Shown here: piece after piece, positions 1 through 9,351 of the stretch | Numbering within the stretch: position 1 is the first letter of the stretch | Layout: each line of letters opens with the position of its first letter | From: Maribellus comscasis | Lineage (GTDB): Bacteria > Bacteroidota > Bacteroidia > Bacteroidales > Prolixibacteraceae | DNA: 64,000 bases | NCBI RefSeq assembly: GCF_009762775.1 | Contig: NZ_CP046401.1 | Span: 2,604,001-2,668,000 of the forward strand | Reading direction: 5' to 3' | Position numbers and translations under genes: made by a program | Notes under the pieces: generated by a model | Told to the model about the DNA's origin: nothing | What the model saw: only the letters and a program-made list of their open reading frames with translations | The model's database searches: none

Positions 1-17
1 AGCTACGTGTTTTAGAA

Positions 18-2393
18 TCAGATTTGAATTCTATCGACTGATATTTCAGGTCTCTTTTTGATTCCCAGCAGAGAGTTATTTTCAAAATTTACTTCAATTC
101 GAAGCGCTCTTAAACCAGAGGCTCCGGTTAAATCTTCCAATTCAAAGTTTTCTACATTTTGGGTAATCAATCCCAATGAAATCAAATAGTCGATATATTT
201 TTTGTACTCGGTAATCTCATCGGCATGTGAGTATATTATCGCAATTTTTCCCACTTCAGTTATTCTTTCCTTTGTAGCTTTTATCAGTGCCTTGTCGATT
301 CGCTTTTTTGTAATCTCGTAACGAATATTGTAGGCGCCGGCAACATCAAACTTTTTCTCATCTTGCCTGAACGCAATACTTAATGGTTGCGAATGAACGA
401 GAATAAGCTGTGTGATATCAAGCTTTACCGGGAGTTCCGACTGCAGCTTTCTGATTTCCTGTGCTATTCTAACTTTTAACAACAGCTGCCACAATCGAAT
501 ATTTTTTAAATAAATACCATTGTATTTCAGTTTCTTAACCAACGACTGTCCGATGTAGGCATTGTATTCTACGCCGTCGGTACTGTATTTTTCAAAATAA
601 TGAGGAAAAATTTTCTGAGCGTCAATTTGTTCATCATCAATTATTTTTCCAATTACTTTATTTATTGAGGTTAAGCTGTCTTCAAATTCTTTTCTTTTTT
701 TATAAAGAACACCATTTTCGGTATCAATCTTTTGAAGATAATCATTTACAGGTTTTTCCATTTCCTGAAATCTGTCTTTCAGGAGTTTAAAAGCCGGTTC
801 AACTTCATTTTTCAGGAATTCGATAATAACAAACTCATCGCCTGCCTTTAATCCGTTTTTTACAGTTGAGATGAAATTTCTTATCTCGAAATGGATGGCA
901 TCTAAAAATGGCATTTCATTTACAAGTTTGCCGTATTCAATAATTTCCCGGGCATATTCGAGTTGTTCCAAAAAATCGGACTGGATGGCTTTGTTTCTTT
1001 CGGTTGTTGAACTGTGGATATCAGAGGCGCCAAAAATTGGAATGATGTTGTCAAAAACCACGGGCTCAATTCCGGTCGATAATTTTTCGGTTGAATTTTC
1101 ATTCATCAGGGTTACAACAGCCTCCCTGAAACGCCACTCCACCGAGGGATGAATAGCGGTAAAATGTTGTTGAATAATCGCACTCTCTCTGTCTTTACAT
1201 TCATTTTTTGAACGTTTAAGCGCCACAGCAAATACCGGAAAGAGTTCCTTTAACCGGCTTACTTTTACCATGTCTAGTTCTCCCTTGTTTTCCGATGCAA
1301 ATTCCAGCATGCCAACTGTTTCTCCGTCTAACACCAGGGGAACAATTACATGACTTCGAATTCCGTGATTTAGAAATTCAGCAACAACTCTGTCATTTTC
1401 TGCTTCATTAAAATCGTTGGTTATAACAATCTTTTTCTCCAACATCGCCTGTTCGTAAAATGTACCGGAATATTCGCGACAGGAAAGTTTCGAACGATCG
1501 ATTAACGTTTTCCAAATCAATGATTTATTTATTGTGGAATCAAATTGATCGATAGCTGCCAATCCAATCTTTAAATTTGGCATTTCAATTAAAGCCCGAA
1601 TGTGATTCTGAATCAGTTCAAACCCTTCGTTTGTGAGAATAGTTTTATTATCAAGTAGATTGGATTTCAATTCAGAAACAACAAAATCGTAAGTGCTTTT
1701 TGTAAATGAAAAATGTACAAACCCTTTAAATTCAAAACTTTCCAATGGAAGAGTCTCCCTCCAGTAGCTTAAATCAGCAATATTGTCCAAAAGTTTTTTT
1801 AATTGCTCATCAGTAAGTCTTTTCAACTTCCCAACCGTACCAACACGCAAATATTTATAATTAAAGTTCTTTCTAAAATATTGAACTCTTTGATTTTGTT
1901 CGTTGGTCAATTTAAAATCCAGGGGAATATTAAAGTCTGTTTTATAATTGTAAATCTGTTCCAGAATTATCAAATATGCAAAGTAAATTTTAATAAGCTG
2001 CTTTTCTTCTAAGTCATGGTTTTTTGCAATTTCAAGTTTATATTCATCTTTATTCGTAATGGCTCTTAATTGTTCTGTTGAAAAGAAGGTAGTTTTGTGA
2101 AAAGGAACAGTTGCACCTTCCATTGCTGTATTGCTGGTTAGCGGATTGATAACAAAAGCCATCATTTGCTCCACCAGATCTTTGTTTTTCTCCAGCAGAG
2201 AAAGATCATTTATTTGAGTTTTTATTTCAGGAATGTTGTCGAGACCAGCCAAAAGCTTACTGGCTGATTCAAAAAGCGGATGTTTTCCATTTAATACGAT
2301 TTGCTCCAACTCTTCAATAAGGAACTCAAAGCTTAATGAGGTTTTTATAACGGTGTCATTTACATTACGATTTATCTTTTTCTGTGTTTTCAT
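18..2393 (-). CDS. GAF domain-containing protein of unknown function
   Basis: A 791-residue soluble protein with no signal peptide or membrane segment. Residues of about 260-395 read as a GAF domain: alternating strands and helices ending in a hydrophobic strand with VPLVLDGETVGMLEF. GAF domains bind small ligands or act in dimerisation. The flanking N-terminal (1-250) and C-terminal (400-791) parts are helical and charged and I do not recognise a catalytic domain; there is no GGDEF, kinase or phosphatase motif. The gene ends 17 bases from the window edge and its ATG at 2393 is 158 bases downstream of the pyruvate-kinase-like gene, on the same strand. The domain call is firm; the function is unknown. 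Confidence 0.8.
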   Translation of the reverse strand: MKTQKKINRNVNDTVIKTSLSFEFLIEELEQIVLNGKHPLFESASKLLAGLDNIPEIKTQINDLSLLEKNKDLVEQMMAFVINPLTSNTAMEGATVPFHKTTFFSTEQLRAITNKDEYKLEIAKNHDLEEKQLIKIYFAYLIILEQIYNYKTDFNIPLDFKLTNEQNQRVQYFRKNFNYKYLRVGTVGKLKRLTDEQLKKLLDNIADLSYWRETLPLESFEFKGFVHFSFTKSTYDFVVSELKSNLLDNKTILTNEGFELIQNHIRALIEMPNLKIGLAAIDQFDSTINKSLIWKTLIDRSKLSCREYSGTFYEQAMLEKKIVITNDFNEAENDRVVAEFLNHGIRSHVIVPLVLDGETVGMLEFASENKGELDMVKVSRLKELFPVFAVALKRSKNECKDRESAIIQQHFTAIHPSVEWRFREAVVTLMNENSTEKLSTGIEPVVFDNIIPIFGASDIHSSTTERNKAIQSDFLEQLEYAREIIEYGKLVNEMPFLDAIHFEIRNFISTVKNGLKAGDEFVIIEFLKNEVEPAFKLLKDRFQEMEKPVNDYLQKIDTENGVLYKKRKEFEDSLTSINKVIGKIIDDEQIDAQKIFPHYFEKYSTDGVEYNAYIGQSLVKKLKYNGIYLKNIRLWQLLLKVRIAQEIRKLQSELPVKLDITQLILVHSQPLSIAFRQDEKKFDVAGAYNIRYEITKKRIDKALIKATKERITEVGKIAIIYSHADEITEYKKYIDYLISLGLITQNVENFELEDLTGASGLRALRIEVNFENNSLLGIKKRPEISVDRIQI

Positions 2394-2551
2394 GCCCTTC
2401 TACTGTAATGTATATTTATCTTTTAATTTGTAGGAATAAAACACCAATCCTGCAAAATAAGTTCAATCAGTTATTTGATAGCGAAGTTTTTACAGACAAG
2501 CTGATGCTGCAAAGGTTAAGTTCGCTATGATAAAATGGAAAGCTATCTGAG

Positions 2552-4414
2552 CTAAATATCAAACTTGGCATGCGAAAGATGCAGATTCTCCGCATCTTCC
2601 AGCCTGGGCAAAACGGTTTCTTTCTTTTTTTGAAAATGTTGCATACGTCGTAAAATACGGTCGAGCATTTTTACTGCTTTTTCAATATATGCACCTTTAT
2701 TCAGCATCACGCATTCGGCACGCTGAGCCAAAGCAGCATCCGTAATTTCTGCCCGGGAAGGTACACCTTTTTTTGCCAGATTCTCCAGCACCTGTGTTGC
2801 CCAAACATCGGGGACATGTGCAGCTTCGCAAATTCGTAGAATCTCTTCCTGAATGCTTGCAAAATTCTTCCATCCTGTTTCAATCGCCAAATCTCCACGG
2901 GCTATCATTACTCCAATTGGGAAAGTTTGCATGGCGCGAAGCAAAATCCGCGGCAGATTGGTGAATCCTTTCTGGGTTTCGATTTTTAAAATGATACCAA
3001 TAGAACTTTCATAACTTTCCAGCTCATCCAGCAATTCCTGTACATCGTTTTCATTATTTACAAACGAAAAATTCACTGTGTCGGCATACTGAGCCACAAA
3101 TTCCAAATCCATTTTGTCCTTTGGAGTTAATCCACTTACATTCAAATTACTGTGTGGAAGATTTATGCCTTTGTCCGCTTTTAACTTACTTCCTGTGTCT
3201 TTTGCATAAGTTATCCTAATGTTCAGTTCGTCTCTGTTAACATTTTCAATAACTCCCTCAATTTTTCCATCATCAAAAAATATCGGTTCTTCAACCCTGA
3301 CATCGCTAAAAATTTCGGGCAAAGTGCATGAAATATGAGCAAGCTGAATTAATTTTCCTTTTTCGTCGTACTGTGCCGGTTCTCCCTGATTCGTATTTTT
3401 GGTTAAAATAAGCGTATCATTGATTTTGAGCGGAATATACTGCTCAATCGGTAATAATTCTCCAACTGTGTCTTTGGCTTTTTCTGATTTATCAGGACCA
3501 AAAAGTTGAAGTTCAGTGCCGGTAGAAACATAAGCAGAAGTAAAACAAAATCCTTCACGACCATTTCCTTTTCTTCCGCCAACTGTTATATCGACCTTTT
3601 TATTTCGGGTATCATTTAAGCGGATAATATCTCCTCTTTTTATTTCTCTGAACCACTCTTCCTTTACGGGGATATGAATTGAAATATCATCAGGCAGTAA
3701 AAAATCAGGCGGGGCAATCCAAATTCTGGCAGGATTAATCACATTACCGGAAACATCTTTTTCAGGTTTTATATGAACGATTTTGGGGCCCGGTTTTATA
3801 GAGCCGGTTCGTAATTTTGGCCCGCCCAAATCCATCATTATTTTGCAGCTTTTTAGCTGCTTCTCACTAATAGTTCTTACATTTTGAATTATTTTCCCCC
3901 AGGTCTCTTTGTTATCGTGGGCACAATTAATACGGGCGCTGTTCATCCCCGACTTTAAGAGCCGGCTAACAAAGTCTCCGTCTTCGGCAGCTGTTTCAGG
4001 GAGTGTGACCATAATACGGGTTCTACGTCTTTTCGATTTGTACCCAAACATCAGTTTTGTATTCCTCGCCAGAATTTTTTCGCTTTTTTTAAATGAAATA
4101 ATTCCCTTTCGTCTTTCAGGAGTTGCCTGTCCCAGCAACTGGTTCAGAATTGAACTCATGGAAAGCAAACTTTTTAACACATGCGCTTCAATATGAGATA
4201 AACTTGTTAATCCCAAATCGCGCAAATGCTCCTGTAACTCGTCGATATCGAAACTGCGAAAAGCCAGATAATGAACAAGATTGAGCGCACTTTTGCGGTA
4301 TACCGGGTGAACATTTTGAATTTCGTCACGGTATTCGTCCTCCATTTCCCTCACCTTATCAATAATGAGGTCAATTTTTCCCTTTACAAAAAGAAGCCTG
4401 TCTGTTTGGATCAT
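2552..4414 (-). CDS. Atypical pyruvate kinase (N-terminal extension, no C-terminal domain)
   Basis: 620 residues. The pyruvate kinase barrel begins near residue 132. Family motifs are present: GMNSARINCAHD (156-167, equivalent of the ARxNFSH motif), DLGGPKLRTG (195-204), FFDDGKIEG (379-387), KIETQKG (477-483), IARGDLAIE (504-512) and ATQVLENL (539-546). The catalytic Lys, metal-binding Glu/Asp and Thr therefore look conserved. Two things differ from standard pyruvate kinases of about 470 residues: a helical N-terminal extension of about 130 residues, and loss of the usual C-terminal allosteric domain, since the protein stops soon after the barrel. The B domain (about 205-375) is enlarged. It probably makes or consumes pyruvate/PEP, but substrate is not certain. 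It lies 14 bases after the HD-domain gene and may be co-transcribed with it. Confidence 0.8.
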   Translation of the reverse strand: MIQTDRLLFVKGKIDLIIDKVREMEDEYRDEIQNVHPVYRKSALNLVHYLAFRSFDIDELQEHLRDLGLTSLSHIEAHVLKSLLSMSSILNQLLGQATPERRKGIISFKKSEKILARNTKLMFGYKSKRRRTRIMVTLPETAAEDGDFVSRLLKSGMNSARINCAHDNKETWGKIIQNVRTISEKQLKSCKIMMDLGGPKLRTGSIKPGPKIVHIKPEKDVSGNVINPARIWIAPPDFLLPDDISIHIPVKEEWFREIKRGDIIRLNDTRNKKVDITVGGRKGNGREGFCFTSAYVSTGTELQLFGPDKSEKAKDTVGELLPIEQYIPLKINDTLILTKNTNQGEPAQYDEKGKLIQLAHISCTLPEIFSDVRVEEPIFFDDGKIEGVIENVNRDELNIRITYAKDTGSKLKADKGINLPHSNLNVSGLTPKDKMDLEFVAQYADTVNFSFVNNENDVQELLDELESYESSIGIILKIETQKGFTNLPRILLRAMQTFPIGVMIARGDLAIETGWKNFASIQEEILRICEAAHVPDVWATQVLENLAKKGVPSRAEITDAALAQRAECVMLNKGAYIEKAVKMLDRILRRMQHFQKKKETVLPRLEDAENLHLSHAKFDI

Positions 4415-4428
4415 CGTTGTTTTACGTG

Positions 4429-5613
4429 TTAAATATTAACAAAAGCCAACACAAATGTCAAAACCGAAATCACAATTCCAACCATAAAAACATTGTAGGC
4501 AATCCTTAACAGTTTGTACTTTTTTGCCAGCACTTTGCCCAAAAAATACTGGTCTTTAATCATCGTGGAATACAAATGCTCATCATTCTTCATTAATTCT
4601 TCAATTCCCCATTCATATTCTTCCAGAGTCATGTTGTAAAAATTTCCAAAAAACAGCAGGTTAACTTTATTCTTTTTTATGTCTTCTTTGTTAAAAGTAC
4701 CCGAAGAAATATTTGGCCGGGTAGAAAGAATAGCAAAAATGATAGTGGTTAAAGCAAAAAGTAAAAATACAAGCGTTGGTAAAATCAGATTTGGAATTTC
4801 TTCAAAACGGGTAACCAAAACAGTCATAATAATTGAAATCATGATTGCATTAACCGAAATAAGAATGTTCGACTTATTATCGGCAATAGAACTCAGGTTA
4901 ATTTGATTGCGGGCAGTTAACCTGAACATGGATTCGACACCACGGGAATATCCCTTACTTTTTTTCCCTTTTTTTGCTTTTTCAAGCAGTTCCTGTTCTT
5001 TTTTCTGTTCAAGCATATATTTTAGTTTTTCAATTCTTTCAAGGTTTTTTTGCTTTTTGGGAGCCAGTTCTTTTTTGGCAAAATCAGTGTGATACGAATA
5101 TTTCTGGAAAAACTCTGCTGATTTTTCATAGAACTTTCTCTTACTGACTTTTTTGTATGAATGGTTTTTCCATTCCTGTCTCATTTTTTCAATCCGGTCA
5201 AAATAATCTTCTTCGGTTAAGTGGGAGAGGTCTGCATCGCAAATTACTTTTTCCATTAAGGTTTCTGGCTGCGCCTCTATTTGGGTGGAGAGAATGCAGT
5301 TTTTTACCATCTCGATCCGGGTTTGGCCGACTCCTTTTGAACGAAGAAAATCCTCTGCTTTTTCAGCCCCTACTCTTTCATGATTTTTAATGTCAATGGC
5401 GTATCCAATGTCGTGAAACCAGGCTGCTATTTTTACCAAAAGTATTTCCTCTTCACTCAAACCGACATTTTTGCCGATATATTCAGCTTTCTCAACCACA
5501 TACTTTGTATGCTCCAGGTTATGAAAAGTAAATTTTTCTGGAAGATTTTCCTCCAGAAATTGCTTGATAAATGTTCCCGCTTCGTTTACCAGTTGTGTAT
5601 TTATGTTACTCAT
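4429..5613 (-). CDS. HD phosphohydrolase fused to Pycsar-effector-like membrane domain (DUF5706)
   Basis: 394 residues in two parts. The N-terminal half is an HD-type metal phosphohydrolase: H35 (HNLEH), the H67-D68 pair (FHDIGYA) and D126 (CDADLSHL) make a complete HD metal site, which in this superfamily often hydrolyses nucleotides or cyclic nucleotides. A Lys/Glu-rich linker (about 170-230) leads to a C-terminal domain with RNQINLSSIADNKSNILISVNA followed by membrane helices at about 255-275, 280-300 and 370-392. This matches the DUF5706/Pycsar effector (PycTM) family, in which the membrane protein is activated by cyclic pyrimidine nucleotides. No cyclase gene is adjacent. HD-DUF5706 fusions occur in Bacteroidota and may have a housekeeping or signal-termination role; function here is inferred. 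Confidence 0.8.
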   Translation of the reverse strand: MSNINTQLVNEAGTFIKQFLEENLPEKFTFHNLEHTKYVVEKAEYIGKNVGLSEEEILLVKIAAWFHDIGYAIDIKNHERVGAEKAEDFLRSKGVGQTRIEMVKNCILSTQIEAQPETLMEKVICDADLSHLTEEDYFDRIEKMRQEWKNHSYKKVSKRKFYEKSAEFFQKYSYHTDFAKKELAPKKQKNLERIEKLKYMLEQKKEQELLEKAKKGKKSKGYSRGVESMFRLTARNQINLSSIADNKSNILISVNAIMISIIMTVLVTRFEEIPNLILPTLVFLLFALTTIIFAILSTRPNISSGTFNKEDIKKNKVNLLFFGNFYNMTLEEYEWGIEELMKNDEHLYSTMIKDQYFLGKVLAKKYKLLRIAYNVFMVGIVISVLTFVLAFVNI

Positions 5614-5628
5614 TGTAAAACAATTATT

Positions 5629-8600
5629 TTAAAACAAATAACTAAGAGTAAAATCAATTAAGTTATCTTCTTTCGATTTTCCGTAGGTTATTGTAACTGC
5701 TGCGGCGTTAAATGGAGAGATCCAAAATCCGCCCCCATATCCCTGATGCCATTTATTTGAGTTTTCGCCATCCGTCCAAACTCTGCCAATATCGTTAAAC
5801 AACAGCATCCCTGCCTGTCCGTTAAAAAGATAACTATGAATATTCTTTAGTTTCACTCTGAATTCTGTGTTCTGATAAAACGATTGATCGCCGGCAAACC
5901 GGTTACTCCTGAACCCCCTGAGATTGGCTTTTCGTCCCAAAAAGTTGGAGTGAAAAAATTCATAATCTCCCACATTTGTGGCGCCTCCAAAACGAAATGC
6001 AAAAACAAACCTCGGATCTTTTTGAAAACTAAGGTACAAACTCAAATCCGACTGTAGCTTCATAAAATTCTTTCCTTCGCTTTTTAAATTATGATACCCG
6101 CCTACCTCATTTTTCCAGTAAATACCCCGTTGCGGTATCGTTTCATCGTCTCTGGTATCGATTGTAAAGTTGGCATTTATTCCCGTAAAATGATGGGCGT
6201 TGTAAGCCGATTCCGGAATTACCCCGGGATAAAGTTGCCCGACAAATCTTTTGGTTGTATCAGTTACATCGAAATATTGATAAAATGCCCCTACAGAATA
6301 ACTAATTGACTTGTTAACCTGGTGATACAAAGCAGGATTCAGCCAGCCATAAATATAGCGCACCCGATAAAAGCGCTTGCTATCTGTTATTTTTTGTGTC
6401 TCATTGCCGGGACCGTAATAATTATCTACGCTTCTTGGAATACTTATGTTTGCATCCATTGTGAAATCAAAAATTTGCGACACAGATGTAACCAATCCTT
6501 TGTAAGCTAATTCAAATGCACCAGTCAGGAAGGCTACTTTTCCCGTAAACTGATGAAAACTTGAATCTCTGAAGTTATAATTTTTTACACTTACACCACT
6601 ACCTAAAAATACTCCATCATCGATGTTATAGCCACCAGTTATCAGAGGCATTGTTTTGTCAAACTTAAATTGTTTCCGGTTGTAGTTGTCGATACTTTTT
6701 TTGCTGCTTAAATGCATCCGGGTTTCGCTGCCTGGTTTTAGCTTGTTTTTTTTGTCTTTTCGCTCATAAACAATGGTTTTTCTGCTTAGCCCCTTTACAA
6801 TGGATTTGTCTTTTACCTTGTCTTTATCCCGACCTCCGATAATTCTGATTTTTATTCCTTTTTCGGCCTCACCGCTCAATTCAAACTCATCCTCGTCTTT
6901 TAAACCGTAAAGTCTGATTTCCCTTGTTTCATCGGGCAGAAAAGTTCTTTCATACAGTTTTTCCTTTACTTTTCCTTTTTTGTCGCTCAAAGCAAAAACT
7001 TCCACTTTTGTATTGCCGTTTTTTTGTCGTTCCACCTGAAACAAATCACGTTCATCTGTTCCAACTACATCAACTTCTTTTGATAAAAAGCGATAAAACT
7101 CACCGGCGTATTTTGGGAGTAAATCTCTCCTTGATTTTAGTTTCTCTTCAATTTCTTTTCCCGATTTGGCATAAATCCCGGGGGGCAGTTCAAAGATGGC
7201 TTTGTGAATAACAGAATCAGTAATACCGGTTTTAATGTCTTCCGCAATATCGATCCAGTTTTGCAAATCCGGTTCTGAAAGAAAAGCACGGTCGAAATAG
7301 CGGGAATTAAATCCAAGCCCAACTACATTCTTGATAGTTGAATCGAAACCCTGGAATTTTGGAACCACCCATTTCCGGGAAGCAACCCACATTAGCGGGC
7401 CTTCATTTACAAAATATACCTGGTCGCGATCGCGGGGAATCGGTTTGTAAATTTTAACTCCGTCCTCGTTAAAAGTAGCCCATCGCCACTGGTCATCGTG
7501 CCTGTCCCAGTCGTTGAGAAGAATATCCAGCAAACGGGCACGTAAAACAGCTTTTTGATCTACCATGTGGTCATGTTTGTCATTGGTTTTTTTGATTGTT
7601 TCGGCAGTGTTTACAATGTCTTTTGAATAGCCAAAACTTTGAATGTCTTTTCTGCTTCCAGCAGGCCTTTCTTCAAAAAGAAAAATGTCATTGGCAATGT
7701 CTTTTCTGTATATTCCCAGCCTTGGATCATCAGGAACCCACACCAATTTTGGGTTTGTATGCATCACTCCCGCCGCGTCGGCTAATCGGGGAACCGTGAT
7801 AGCGGCATAAGGATGCGAAGCCGAAATACCATCCTGTACCACATCGACGGCGATAGTATTTTGCATTTCTTCTGATAAAGCCTTTTCAACAAATTTGTTT
7901 GCCGAGCGCAAAACGTATTGTTTCCCGTCTTTATCTTCCAGTCTTACAGAACGGGTTTGCTGGCCTCCGCCTCTTTTTATAATTGATAAGCCGCCTTTTT
8001 CTGTTTCGATATCAAACACCGGAAAGCCGACTGCTGTGCTCCACACGTCGCGGTAATTTTCACCCATCAGAAAACGCTGGATTTTTCCGATCTGGTATAA
8101 ATCAGTTAACTTTTCATGCACAATGCTATCGGTAAAGTCGATATCTTGAAATGTTGCTTCTTTCTTCTCTGAACTGAACAACGGTTTAGAAAACAACTTT
8201 TTATTAAAGAGTAATTTTTCGGAACCATTATTTTGGGGACTAAAAAACTGCAACCAAACGTCGCCATTTTTATAAAAAGACAGTTGGGCGAAACCCACGG
8301 ATTGAGCAGCAAAATCTGCTTCTTTTTCCCGTTCAGCAATAAAAGTTCCTTCACCGCCTCCGCCGCTTACAATATGGTGCAAGCTGTCTGCCTGAAAATA
8401 CTGTAAATTGTGTTCGTGCCCCGCTGCATAAATTACATTCGGATATTTTTCAAGAATCTCAAGCAGGTTTTGTTTAAATGATTTATAATCCAGATTGGCC
8501 AAATCCTGGGGGTCTCCAAAATATTTCCGGTGACCGGTGTAAATAAATCCGGGTAGTGGAATATACAACGGGGGCTTTGCTTCCATAAACGGAAAAATAT

Positions 8601-9351
8601 TCATCAGAAAAGGGAAATAACCACCGTGATTACCCACGCTAAACAAAGGATGATGCGTAGCAAAAACTATTTTTTTATCTGTATTTCTGCGAATTGCATC
8701 TTCAATCTGAATGTACAAATCGTTTTCATCTTCGATGTCACAATCATCGTCTAATTCAGGCTTCTCAAATTGCTGAAACCACCATTGCGAGTTAACAACA
8801 ATTAGGGTAATATCTTCTGTTAATTCAATTTCAACAGGTCCGGGGCAGCCTTCATCCGGCAGATATGTATTCCCACGTTCAAGAAAACCTTCAATAAATT
8901 CTTCCTGCTGAATAACCGATTCCCAGCCTTCTTCGCCACCATTCGCCCAATCATGGTTTCCCGATAAAAACACAATTTCTCCCGGATATTCTTTTATCCG
9001 GTTTAAAATTGCTTCGTGCCGGCGAAGCGATTCCTCAAAACCGGGCTCCTCTTTGTCAGTTAATCCCCGCGGGTAAACAATATCTCCAAGAACAACCAAT
9101 GCACTCTTTTCACCTTCCTTTTCCAACTTATTTTTTAACAGTTCGAGATTTTTGTTTTCAATCGGATGTTTTAAATCTCCAATTAAAAAAATGGAATACA
9201 GCTTTGTTTCCGGAGGTTCTGTTATTTCCCCGGGCCATTCCTTGTTTTCTGCTGAGTAAAAAATTTTTTGTGCCACCGCAGCCTGCTGCAATAACACAAA
9301 AAGTAAAAAGGTGAAGATTGTAATATATTGTTTTCTTTTATTGCTCATCAT
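5629..9351 (-). CDS. Metallophosphatase / outer-membrane beta-barrel fusion protein
   Basis: 1240 residues with a signal peptide (1-28, ending AVAQ). Residues of about 45-340 are a complete calcineurin-type metallophosphatase: GDLKHP, GDIVYP, GNHDW, THHP and GHEHN. Residues of about 880-1240 look like a 16-stranded BamA/TamA-like (surface antigen) outer-membrane barrel: alternating aromatic strands ending in the C-terminal sequence FTLSYLF. The middle, about 410-800, is not a standard named domain to me. It contains YVLRSANK, LNDWDRHDDQW (H618) and PRDRDQ (D641, D643), which resemble the active site of HipA/FAM20-type kinases; this is an inference. The phosphatase would sit in the periplasm or at the surface, anchored by its own barrel. 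The start overlaps the end of the beta-propeller gene by 14 bases, so the two are probably translated together. Confidence 0.8.
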   Translation of the reverse strand: MMSNKRKQYITIFTFLLFVLLQQAAVAQKIFYSAENKEWPGEITEPPETKLYSIFLIGDLKHPIENKNLELLKNKLEKEGEKSALVVLGDIVYPRGLTDKEEPGFEESLRRHEAILNRIKEYPGEIVFLSGNHDWANGGEEGWESVIQQEEFIEGFLERGNTYLPDEGCPGPVEIELTEDITLIVVNSQWWFQQFEKPELDDDCDIEDENDLYIQIEDAIRRNTDKKIVFATHHPLFSVGNHGGYFPFLMNIFPFMEAKPPLYIPLPGFIYTGHRKYFGDPQDLANLDYKSFKQNLLEILEKYPNVIYAAGHEHNLQYFQADSLHHIVSGGGGEGTFIAEREKEADFAAQSVGFAQLSFYKNGDVWLQFFSPQNNGSEKLLFNKKLFSKPLFSSEKKEATFQDIDFTDSIVHEKLTDLYQIGKIQRFLMGENYRDVWSTAVGFPVFDIETEKGGLSIIKRGGGQQTRSVRLEDKDGKQYVLRSANKFVEKALSEEMQNTIAVDVVQDGISASHPYAAITVPRLADAAGVMHTNPKLVWVPDDPRLGIYRKDIANDIFLFEERPAGSRKDIQSFGYSKDIVNTAETIKKTNDKHDHMVDQKAVLRARLLDILLNDWDRHDDQWRWATFNEDGVKIYKPIPRDRDQVYFVNEGPLMWVASRKWVVPKFQGFDSTIKNVVGLGFNSRYFDRAFLSEPDLQNWIDIAEDIKTGITDSVIHKAIFELPPGIYAKSGKEIEEKLKSRRDLLPKYAGEFYRFLSKEVDVVGTDERDLFQVERQKNGNTKVEVFALSDKKGKVKEKLYERTFLPDETREIRLYGLKDEDEFELSGEAEKGIKIRIIGGRDKDKVKDKSIVKGLSRKTIVYERKDKKNKLKPGSETRMHLSSKKSIDNYNRKQFKFDKTMPLITGGYNIDDGVFLGSGVSVKNYNFRDSSFHQFTGKVAFLTGAFELAYKGLVTSVSQIFDFTMDANISIPRSVDNYYGPGNETQKITDSKRFYRVRYIYGWLNPALYHQVNKSISYSVGAFYQYFDVTDTTKRFVGQLYPGVIPESAYNAHHFTGINANFTIDTRDDETIPQRGIYWKNEVGGYHNLKSEGKNFMKLQSDLSLYLSFQKDPRFVFAFRFGGATNVGDYEFFHSNFLGRKANLRGFRSNRFAGDQSFYQNTEFRVKLKNIHSYLFNGQAGMLLFNDIGRVWTDGENSNKWHQGYGGGFWISPFNAAAVTITYGKSKEDNLIDFTLSYLF

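Noticed and set aside
4429..5613. A complete Pycsar anti-phage system
   Set aside because: Only the effector-like domain is present; no pyrimidine cyclase is adjacent, and neighbours are metabolic or phosphatase genes.
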